Assembly (NCBI RefSeq): GCF_022965805.1
Contig: NC_133110.1
Coordinates: 29,570,668 to 29,634,667, forward strand
Direction of reading: 5' to 3'
Length of the DNA stretch: 64,000 bases
From: Primulina eburnea
Taxonomy: Eukaryota > Streptophyta > Magnoliopsida > Lamiales > Gesneriaceae
The notes under the pieces were generated by a model, which did no database searches, had not been told where the DNA came from, and saw only the letters and a list, made by a program, of their open reading frames with translations. How positions within the stretch are numbered: position 1 is the stretch's first letter; each line of letters starts with the position of its first letter. Shown one piece after another: positions 24,931 through 34,258 of the stretch. A program made the translations under genes and the position numbers.

Positions 24931-25161
24931 ATGAACATATCTTGCAATGAATGTACATAGTTATGTCAGAGGGTAAACAGTCAGTTTTATTTCTAAACAA
25001 GACATGTTTCAAATATTTACAATACCCAAGCAAAATACAAACAGAACAAGCAAACTGAGTCATCATGCCTACAAAAAATGATGACCATGATAATCATCAT
25101 GCCTACAAAAGATGATGATTATTAATACTAGTTATATACTAGTGCCAAATAGTCATTGTCC
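24931..25161 (-). other. Spacer between extra ORF and gag of B
   Basis: About 230 bp without coding signal. Contains direct repeats around CATCATGCCTACAAAA (about 25063-25115). Confidence 0.5.
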
Positions 25162-25866
25162 TCATTCGTCGTCGGAGAGATCTATAAAAGTTGTGTGGCT
25201 CGAGCCTTCATTTGTGCCTGTGGTTCCCATGGTAACACTTTGATCCGTATTCGGCCGTGATGTATGTGGTTCAATTGGGTCTGTTTCATAACTAAGCTCA
25301 TTTTCATTTTCACTTTCAGGTAGGAGATTCATTGGAATAAGTTCATCTACTCCAAATACAAAGTTTTCCCACATGGGGTCAGGAAGAAATTCAACTTCCG
25401 GTGACTGCAACAGATAATCTTTTATCATAAAGGGGTCTTGATCAATTGTTGTGTTCATGATGCCAGAATATTCTGAAAAAGGGTCTAGTACATACTCTGG
25501 AATACTACTACCTCTGGTTTCAAATGTGCTAGTGATGGGAGGAGTTCTGGTCTGATTTGTGTAAGATGGACCGATAACACCAGGTTCCATTCCGTGGATA
25601 GATTGATAAACTAGTTCACGCCCATGCATGATTAAGTGGTCAATGTGGATCGAAAGGTGTGATACCCCCTTTAAGAAACTAATCAATCCTCGGTCATAGA
25701 ATTCATGCATGTCTAGTAAGTATATAAGAGTGCGGTCTCTTTCATACAGTACATGACCTAATTCTCCCTGATAGGCTAGATTATCAGCCCTCATCCGTTC
25801 TTCGATAAATCCATGAAAAGTTTCAGTTATTCTAAAGGTTTCAAAATGTTCCCGATCACTAGACAT
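25162..25866 (-). CDS. Extra ORF upstream of gag in element B (234 codons, intact)
   Basis: An ATG-to-stop frame of 234 codons placed between the primer site and gag, on the element's sense strand. It begins MSSDREHFETF. The first 90 residues are mixed and charged (FHGFIEERMRADNLAY, LYERDRTLIYLLDMHEF) and may be helical. The second half is acidic and Ser/Thr/Pro-rich. The C-terminus reads FIDLSDDE, a hydrophobic-acidic pattern like SUMO-interaction motifs. It has no zinc knuckle, no retropepsin or polymerase motif, and no membrane segment. I do not recognise the family. Extra ORFs are known in some plant gypsy lineages, mainly Tat/Ogre. It is open although the gag and pol next to it are broken. 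Confidence 0.7.
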   Translation of the reverse strand: MSSDREHFETFRITETFHGFIEERMRADNLAYQGELGHVLYERDRTLIYLLDMHEFYDRGLISFLKGVSHLSIHIDHLIMHGRELVYQSIHGMEPGVIGPSYTNQTRTPPITSTFETRGSSIPEYVLDPFSEYSGIMNTTIDQDPFMIKDYLLQSPEVEFLPDPMWENFVFGVDELIPMNLLPESENENELSYETDPIEPHTSRPNTDQSVTMGTTGTNEGSSHTTFIDLSDDE

Positions 25867-26072
25867 TTCAAATCCGAGTTTTATTTGCTTAATTTTGCTA
25901 TTTCTTCCTCCATTTGTTTGATGATTATAGTTTGTTTTTTCTTTGATGTTCCACTAGACACTATCATCCTGAAAAGAGACATTTCAATTATGAGGAAAAC
26001 ATAAAAATTAATGTATGACATTGTAATAAACCTTAGGCTCTTGTCTCTAGACGCTAGGCTCTAAGAAACCTA
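25867..26072 (-). other. 5' leader of B
   Basis: About 200 bp between the primer site and the extra ORF. No features beyond AT-rich sequence. Confidence 0.5.
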
Positions 26073-26085
26073 GGCTCTGATACCA
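26073..26085 (-). other. Primer-binding site of B
   Basis: The reverse complement reads TGGTATCAGAGCC, four bases inside the 5' LTR end at 26090. Confidence 0.88.
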
Positions 26086-26089
26086 CCTC

Positions 26090-27715
26090 TGTGGCACTCG
26101 ATTTAGGAATCCATAATTATTCCCTTACCAAGTGCCACATTTTTTTTTCATTCTTTCTTTATTGAACTTCTATTTTTATTTTTACCATTATAATTTTTAG
26201 AAATATATTGTAGATAAAATTTAATTACTTTCTACTAAAATTTAAAGATTATCTACAAATATTTACATTCCTATTTCAAATATGTACAATTATTTTACAG
26301 CGGAACAGAGGGTTAAGTCTTTGAGGACTTAGTGAGTTTAAATTAGTATATGGCATTTAAATAACACATCATCATTATTATTCATGAAATAATAGGCATA
26401 AAAATTTAGATATTTATGAATGATATGAAATGAAATAATAGATAAATTCCATAAATGAAAAATTGGTGGCTCTAATTGAACACTTTTTACGAGCCAGGTG
26501 AACCATTCTCCGGACCGAAATATTCGGTGCGCGTTGTTCAGATGAACCATATACCTGAGACTTTTGACTCGTTGTTCATTGGACTCATTTTCTGTGCCGA
26601 AGCCACGTTGTCCAGTGGACTCAATTTCCGGACCGAGATCCGTTGTCCATGACTCTATTCATTAATGATATATCAATCCATTCATAAATATGCAAGAAAA
26701 TATAACAATAATTGAAATGAACTATGGATGATATTTGAACATTAAATAAATGCTATTGAAATTTCCAGGCCAAATGCCAAAGGCATTAATAGAAGAATGA
26801 ATAGTAATTTCCTCACCTGATAACTTATAGTTTAGGCTTGATTAATAATCCGAGTTGCTGGAGCAAGTCCTAAAAATATATTATGGATGATATTTATATG
26901 TTAGAGTTTTTAAGTAACTAGCTCATCATTTCCAGATTAATTTTTGTTCAAAATTTAATCCGGTTGATTTTACTTAAGTTTTCAAAATTCATATTAATTA
27001 GAAGGTATATCCAAACATTACGAAAGTTGGCCAAAAAGTCGGAAATATCATCAGGAACGTTCGGCCGCCGGAATATCGCCGATCCGCCGGCGCGTGCAGT
27101 ACACGCGCTGACGGTGCCGGCGCTTGAGTGGCCTTCCGACGGTCACGCACGGCAGTATTTTTTCCACCATATGTAACTTTTGAAGATCTCTAATTCTTCC
27201 GTTGAAAGTATTGTCAAATTCCTACCCGAGCAACACAAGAAATAAATATCGTCGTATGGTTAACTAAGGTACTCCGGCATTCCGAAAATGTTAGTTCCGG
27301 CTATATTTTGGGACAACGTGCGGTATGTACCTCATCTATGCAGCAAGAGGTACAACTTTTATATTCAAACCGACCTCTAGTTTGGTGTGTAGCTATAAGA
27401 AAAATGAGCGAAAAGTACCTAGCTTGAATACGGGATACCGTTGCCGTTTTGCGGACTATCTTTGTTTGATTTTCTGGTTTTTGAGCGATCCTTTTGCGTC
27501 ACCTCTAGTGATATATTGCTTTATGATATGAGGTGAATAGTTGGTGATTTATCGGGATTTATCGGAAAGGGATAGCTTTTTCCTTCTATTTTTTTCTCTC
27601 TGTTTTCCCTTCCCTCCTCCTTCCTCTTCCGTTTCCTTCTATCTCTCGGTTTGTTTCTTTTGTCTGTTTGTAAATTGAAGAATTGCAGTATATATAGACG
27701 TAATCATGCTTATCC

Positions 27716-27778
<63 letters not shown>

Positions 27779-28149
27779 TTTATTAAATGAAAAAAATCTC
27801 ATGTTTATCAAAATTTAATATTATTATATTCGTGTATCTAATTATTGAACGTAATTATCTTATATTGAACTTAATAATTATTGTAAATAATTACTTAACA
27901 CATATATTGAGCTTAATTATAATATTTTATTATATTTTGTTATATTTTGGGTATTTGATTTTGGAATGAAAACCTCATAGTGCTTGATGAATTTTTAAGT
28001 GTATTGTGATGTATTTTAATGTATTTTTAGATGCTTTGGACAAATAAAATTTGTACCGAAAAATAATGTGATAAAATTTTAAAAGTGAAAATAATAAAAT
28101 TTATACTAATAAAAATGCATTTATGCACCTTTGTTTTTAGGGTGTCACA
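26090..28149 (-). mobile_element. 5' LTR of B (2060 bp)
   Basis: TGTGGCACTCG to GGGTGTCACA, then TSD TGTAG at 28150-28154. Relative to the 3' LTR it lacks about 120 bp after 26300 and carries an expanded ATT microsatellite (27716-27785). Confidence 0.9.
27716..27785. repeat. ATT trinucleotide microsatellite
   Basis: About 17 copies of TTA/ATT followed by TTTA repeats. The matching position in the other B LTR (about 11518-11550) has only a few copies. Confidence 0.9.
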
Positions 28150-28154
28150 TGTAG

Positions 28155-28609
28155 TCACTAACTTTCTTCAACTGATTCAATAAGCTATATATAGTCTTTG
28201 ATCCAAACGGTCTTATCCAATGTTTTTAATAAATATTTAATGACGGATATGAGTTGAACCGTCGTGTAATTACTTTATCGGACAGTAGTACAAGAGTACA
28301 AGGTATTCAGACTATTCTGTTATGATTTGACTGTTATGTTTCGGTACGACTTGTCAGTCAGTCTGCTAATACTTCAACTTGTTGAGTGGCCAATTTGATT
28401 AGAAGTCAACTGATCAGCCGATCAGTTCAGCTGGACATTATTAGTTGTAATTGATGTCCTATTGGTTACGAATACTTCAATTGAAAAGATTTTTCCAGTT
28501 CAGCTAGAACGAGGTCTTCGTTATGATTACACGACTATTCGATCAGTTAGATTATTCAGTTCTCTTCTTGATTAATTTGTCAAATTCTGGAACTAATATT
28601 ATTCAAAAA
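28155..28609 (-). mobile_element. 3' LTR of C, inner part
   Basis: Continues the C LTR after B, aligning with about 58585-59003. The inner end near ATTATTCAAAA matches the ATATTCCAACA terminus of the 5' LTR. A purine-rich AATGGAGAAATTT (minus strand) lies just inside as the probable polypurine tract. Confidence 0.75.
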
Positions 28610-28825
28610 ATTTCTCCATTTTCGTTGTTTGAAAAAACTTAGATTTCTTTAACTGATGATAGAGAATAAAACTAATTGTAGATAAAATAATGTATTGATT
28701 TGTACATATTCTAAAATAACAGTTTTATTGATTTTGAAAGAGGTAAATACATATTCGTACAAACATTTCAAAAACAGATAAAATAAGCTTTCTTCAGACC
28801 AATCAACTGATTTAGGACATTTAGT

Positions 28826-31391
28826 TTATTTCCAGTTTAGGACACTTAGTTTATTTCTTGGCCTTTTTCTCAGCTGATCCTTTATCAGTTTGTTTATCTG
28901 TTCAGTTCTCTTCTTGCTGCTTGCTCTTGCTTCCTCTATTTTTTGTTCTTCCTTTTTTTTGTCAACACCCGCCACTTTTGTGAAGAGGAGGAATGCTGAA
29001 CTAACTTGAGCATATACCTCAGCCAGCTGATTCTTCATTATGTCAATCTTTTTAGACATAATTGTATGAACAAAATCAATCTGGTTGTTGAGTTGTTTTT
29101 GGGAGGAGACCAGAATAGGAAGTGCAACAAATTATCTTTTAATCTTTTCAACTAGTCGAAAAGAGCTATTCCATCCTTGGTCAACTTCTTCAAGTCCTTC
29201 ATTGTATGTTCTTTTATGGTGTCCAAACTTAAAGAATGAAGCAACTGAGTAGATTTGATCTGGCTTATATGTTAAGCAAGATTATTCAGTTCTGGAATGA
29301 TAGTGTCCAGCATTATATCAGCTCCTAGTGGCAGTTTAGGGGAAAATGCTTCAGTAGGTACTTTTTCTTTCCTTTTTCCCTTCTGAGAGAATTCTACAAC
29401 AGCGAGCTGACCTAGGGCAACGTCTTAATCAATAGCGGCTTCAAGTTCTTCTACTGTTGCTTCTTGAACTGACTAACTAGAATGGTGACCATGTTGATCA
29501 GTTGAATTGCTGGATGCTTTAGCAGTCGTCTGAGCAACAAACATCTGAAGAGTGGCTCCTGATATAAAGAAAGTCTCAGGAAGTAGCTAGTTAAGGTTCC
29601 TTGATTGAGTGAGTAATAATTTGTCCAGTTGGTAAATGAACATCTTCATTTTTAACTTCTGCCTCTGTTGTTGATATCATGGCTTGATCTACAGTGGGTT
29701 CCACAAATTCATAAGCAGCTGGATCATATCGTCCTTGAATTCTATTTGAATATCCTTAGCGACTGATTGCAACAGATCATCTTCATTTGCCAATGTCAGA
29801 TCTTCTTCAGTATATGTAGACGGCTGCGCTGTAGGTTCAGAGACTGGGAGGATAATCAAAGCTACATAAGAGGAGGGTTGTTCATTGGTGGAGAGTGGAG
29901 GAGGGACTTCTGAAACGCGTTGAACCACACTTGACTCTGCTTCAGCTTGAGCCATCAGCTGCTCCTCTACTGTTTCAGTTGGAAAGACCTCCACACCTGA
30001 CTCAATTGTAATTTCTTCCTCAGCTGATTTTGAACTTCTTGTCTATACTGAAACATGTAATTGCTGTTCCATCTCCCAATTATTCACTTTCATTTGAAGG
30101 GAGATGAGATTAGAGTCCAGTTGTTGAAACACTGCTTTGTCTTCATAAGAAATAGGACCAGCTGGATCATAGTTTGATTTCAGTTCAGATGTCACCATCG
30201 CCAGCCTCTTGATTCGCATAAGATCAAAGAAGTATGATCTTCTCTCCATTGCTTGGGCGACTGTGGTGGCTTTAACAGCCTTCATGACAGTTGCTTCCAG
30301 AGAAATGAATTTCTCAATAACTTTCTTTTTCTTCAGCTTTTTTGCAAGTGTGACTATTTTGAAGTTCACCCATTCATCATATGTTCCAGCTTGAGTTTAG
30401 CATGCTCATTGATAGCTTGCATAATAAGATCAATTTGCGTTTGAATAGAATTGCTGGGTCTCAGTTCCTCAATCATCTTTGTCTTTTCCTTCGGATCAGT
30501 TAGGGCATCAGGCAAGTCCAATGCTGAACCAGTTAATCCATCGCTTCTTTGATGATTACGCATTTTGAGCATGCTGGAGATAGAACTGTGGGGCAGACAA
30601 CTGTTGTGAGGGGAGTTGGAATTGCTGATAGTTTCAGCTTCTCTACAAATTCAAAAATGATGGTGGAGGGGTAGTCAGCTGCTATCTTCTGTTTAGGTGG
30701 GGTAGCTGGCTGAATCGGCTAAACTGGTACATCTGGAAGAGGTTTCTTAGCTCCTGATGACAACAATATCATGAGCTCAGGAAGAACTCCGGGAGTAGCA
30801 ATTGGCTTTGTCTTCTACGACCTTGGTTTCTTCAACAAAACAGGAGAATGGGTCTTTTCCAAATTACTGGTAGAAAGGAACAGTTTTCTCTTGGACTTGG
30901 GGGGCAACAGTTGATTAGATCTTTTCAGTTTTCTTAACCTTAGCCCCTAACTTGTCAACCCCTGCCTTCTTCAACTGAACTCTGGCGGCTGTGATGATCT
31001 TGTACTTGATAAGTGAGGAGGAGGGTGCTGGAAGTATCCCTGAGTCCTCAACAATTCTGCTCAGCTTAAGTGCAAAGTCTTTGGACTGATTTGAGGTCTG
31101 CACCATGTTCTTTAGGATTGCGAAGAGGTTGGATGACCAGTTCATCTTTATCCCTTGAAAATATTAGTCATAACTTGAAATTTCTCGAGAGTGAGGGCAG
31201 CTAAGGATCCTGCCTTTGCTAAAAGGCCCTTGGCAACGATGTCAGCCAGTTTCTGGTATTTTGGCTTAAGTTATTTCTTAGGGTTAGATACTTTGATCTT
31301 TTCCCCAGTTACAGATAGAGTGGTCTGCATCTCTTCAATAGCAACAACAGAAACCTGTGAAAAACTCGAGAAGCCTTCAGTTGGAAGCTGA
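28826..31391 (-). pseudogene. Envelope-like ORF of SIRE element C, C-terminal part
   Basis: A broken minus-strand reading frame downstream of pol. Readable blocks include 28826-29059, 29689-29994, 30043-30369, 30366-30572 and 30915-31145, with charged, coiled-coil-like sequence and blocks such as FALKLSRIVEDSG. This resembles the long envelope-like ORF of asterid SIRE elements. Its true function is not established in plants. Several stops and frameshifts are present. It is separated from its N-terminus by solo LTR H. Confidence 0.65.
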
Positions 31392-31396
31392 AAAAA
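31392..31396. repeat. Left TSD (AAAAA) of solo LTR H
   Basis: AAAAA at 31392-31396 and 33560-33564. The low complexity makes this TSD weaker evidence than the others, but the TG/CA ends agree. Confidence 0.7.
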
Positions 31397-31522
31397 TGTA
31401 ATGCCCGAGAATTAATTCCTGTAATCAGACGGTGATTAATTGATGTGATTGAGGTTATAAGAACTCAAATGACGAGGCCGGGCATCGGTGCAAGAAAAAT
31501 AAGATTGTTGTACAGAACTCGT

Positions 31523-31774
31523 GGCGCCCGAGCGGTAGAAAGAGACCGCCCGAGCGCCAATGCACCATAGATGTGGATTTTGGACAGAAAGTCTGGCGCC
31601 CGAGCGGTAGAAAGTTACCGCCCGAGCGCCGGTGTTCCATAAGAACATCACTCGGACAGAACGTGTGGTGCCCGAGCGGTAGAATATTACCGCCCGAGCG
31701 CCAGTGTGTGATAAGGAAAGACTTCGGACAGAAACTGCCGCGCTCGAGCGGTAGTTTCTTACCGCCCGAGCGCG
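31523..31774 (+). repeat. Palindrome array in LTR H: four 36-bp hairpins, 72-bp period
   Basis: Units at 31523-31558, 31595-31630, 31667-31702 and 31738-31774. Each has a GGCGCCCGAGCGGT-like arm, a 6-8 base loop and an ACCGCCCGAGCGCC-like arm. Spacers repeat GGACAGAA. The array sits about 50 bp upstream of a TATATATATATAC tract (31819-31835), i.e. in the U3 promoter. Confidence 0.92.
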
Positions 31775-31818
31775 AGTCATGCAGAACGATAACAAGCCAC
31801 GTTTCTATCATGCACGAG

Positions 31819-31836
31819 GTGTATATATATATATAC
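31819..31836 (+). promoter_or_regulatory. TATA-like tract of LTR H
   Basis: GTATATATATATATACAC just after the palindrome array and about 150 bp before the donor-like GTAAGT. Likely the core promoter. Confidence 0.5.
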
Positions 31837-33564
31837 ACATATCATTCGTAGACATTTTTCAAAGAATTGAAGAAAGGGCCGAGGAAGCTTTGCGAAAATC
31901 CTTACGCCTTTTTATTTCAATCCGTCCGTCTGAATTTGAATCCGAGTACGGTATCGTGTTCCTAGTGACGACAGCTACAATTGGACGTAAGTTTTGCTAC
32001 GTTTTGACATGGTTTGAAATTAGACTATTGTCAGAATAGAATATGATTCATATATGATGTTCTTGTCATGTTAGACATCATAGAATCGAAGTCAGATTGA
32101 GAAACAGACTGTTTATGAAATTGTTATGATTTTTGGAGTCGATTTGACTGAGAATGTATATCAGATATGTATTGTTATTGAGATTGTGACTGGTATCGAT
32201 ATTGATTATGAGTTCTGGTAATATATCTGTGATGTTCGGATTGACAGAGTTATCGAGACTGTATTGTTATGCCGTCAAAACATCAGTTGATTTAAATTGA
32301 TCAGATTCAGTTATGATTTAGATTTCATCGTGATATTCGTTGATATGAATCAGATTGTATCTTGTTCAGATATTGATCAGATTATGTACTGAGTAGAGTA
32401 TTGATCAGAACAGAGTGTGTCTTGAGTTATACACTGATATAGCGTATTGATATTGTCATTTCAGATTTGATATGGACAGATTTGGATATAGGTCATCTTC
32501 TTCGTCAGACACGGACGACAAAGGTATAATTCATGTGATATACGGGAAGATATAACTCAAAGAAGATCTTATTTGAGTTTCCCAATAAAATCACATACTA
32601 GATTATTGTTTATATTGTTACCTGATTATGCTTTGATTATAGAATTGTATTCAAGCATGTAAGATAATTGTGATATTCAGTTATGAATATGATTATGCTT
32701 TGTTTACAGATTGTTATTCATTGCATTTAAGATAGGAAAGTCTTGACAGCCATTGTCAGACTTCTAGAAGTTCGGTGTATCTCAGCTTAGGAGTAGCCAT
32801 TACTCCTATTGCCAGCCGTCGATACAGCTCGGACCGAAGTCTAGGAATAAGACGTACAGTCGCCCCGAGTGGTTGGGTAGGTGACAGCCAGTGACGTCTT
32901 ATTCACCCCGGGATCCCTAGAGTTATAGTTGAGTCATGTCCAGACATGATTTGATTAGAACAGCATGCGTAGATGAATTGGTTTCATAGACTATGGAACC
33001 TATTGTTATTACTTTCAGTCATGACAACATGTTTCATGATTTAGACTATTTACATGCATGTTTATCTGATTTGAATTGCATGTTTAGTTAGATTAGAATT
33101 CATAGATGATGAAATCTATTACTATTGTCTTTGCTTTTATTCATGACAGCATGTTCCACGAATCATTATGTGTATATGCATGTTTACCATGTTTTATACT
33201 GGGATTTATTCTCACCGGAGTTATCCAGCTGTTGTCTTGTTTTGTATGTGTGCATGACAACAGGTGGGGCTGGATCAGGGTCGAGATGACGATGAGAGAA
33301 GACGAGTTAGCGTGGTGATTCCGGACTTGTAGCAGACTTGGTTTATTACTTGAATTTAGTAATTCAACCTTAGACTTAGGTTGTACAGTGTTGTACTTTT
33401 CTACTGAACTGTAGTTTTTATACAGAGATGTATATTGTTTAGATTTCATTACCTTCCGCAGTTACATTTAAAAAGAAAAATTTTTAGACCCTGTTTATCA
33501 GAACTGATAATTAAATCCCAATAATGAGTAAGAAGATGATTAGCGTCCGGGTCCCCACAAAAAA

Positions 33565-33831
33565 GCTCCTGAAAAATTCTTCATCAAAGATCAGAACGTG
33601 GTCATTCAATTTCGGTTGGATCTTCTCGTCATCAGTGACCAAGTTAGATTCATAGATAGAAAGAATTTCAGCAGTGTGGATTTCTTGGGTTGCCAATCTT
33701 AGAAAGGTACGATGTCCAAATGCTTCAATCTTTTCGAAAAGACTGTGAATTGATTCTTCAGAATGTGTGGAAATCAATTCAAAATCGATTTCAACAACAT
33801 TGGAGAGATAAGCAAGTGTCTGAGATGTCAT
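33565..33831 (-). pseudogene. Envelope-like ORF of C, N-terminal part
   Basis: Starts MTSQTLAYLSNVVEIDFE at 33831 and runs to the H insertion (FDEEFFRSFF). The N-terminal sequence style matches asterid SIRE envelope-like ORFs. Continues at 31391. Confidence 0.7.
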
Positions 33832-34258
33832 TTTTGAATGAATTTAGCTGAAAAGAGAAAAGAACACAAGTGATTTGCATTGAAATAAGAAAGTTATAAG
33901 CTTTGAAAATGGTGAGAAACTCCTAAGAGGCGGATTCTATTTATATCTCGTGACTGTTCAAATTTTGGACACGTGGTAGTCCGTGGAAAGTTTTGACCAA
34001 TAAGTAAGATATTTAACCGTTGGTCATTTAAATTTAGCAACTGGTTTGAGCAGTTAGATAAAAATGGAAATGCGTTTGAAATTCAAAATTTAAATTGATA
34101 ATTTGTACTTGGTCACGATTTCAATTAAAGAACTTAAAAACGAAGTTTGGTCAACATACGGGAAAATATCATTTTATTCAGATACCAGCTAATCAGTTCG
34201 AAATTGAATCAGTTCAGTTTATTAACAAATGGCTGTCGTCTTACCCGTTGACTTACTG
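33832..34258 (-). other. pol-env spacer of C
   Basis: Non-coding spacer between the RNase H end and the envelope-like start. TATA-like or promoter elements not recognised. Confidence 0.4.

Larger units (their letters stand above)
9764..28149 (-). mobile_element. Ty3-gypsy Tekay-like retrotransposon B, interrupted by A
   Basis: Both LTRs (9764-11915 and 26090-28149), the primer site (26073-26085), the polypurine tract and the TSD TGTAG are present. Minus-strand order: LTR, extra ORF (25866-25162), gag, protease-RT (23653 to 22312), insertion A, RNase H-integrase (13783 to 11984), polypurine tract, LTR. Without A and its TSD it is about 9.9 kb. Frameshifts, nonsense codons and an altered protease site make it non-autonomous now. 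Confidence 0.92.
31397..33559 (+). mobile_element. Solo LTR H (2163 bp), relative of A's LTR family
   Basis: TGTAATGCCCGAG to GTCCGGGTCCCCACA. It shares with A the terminal 15 bases, the GGACGTAAGTTTT donor-like site (31983-31995) and the CTCACCGGA...GTTGTCTTGTTT block (about 33210-33245). No internal region, primer site or coding sequence follows, so it is the product of LTR-LTR recombination inside the envelope-like ORF of C. Confidence 0.9.

Noticed and set aside
31523..31774. CRISPR-like array (36-bp repeats, 36-bp spacers)
   Set aside because: Spacers are similar to each other, only four units, inside a plant LTR with a TSD. It is a tandem 72-bp repeat containing a hairpin.
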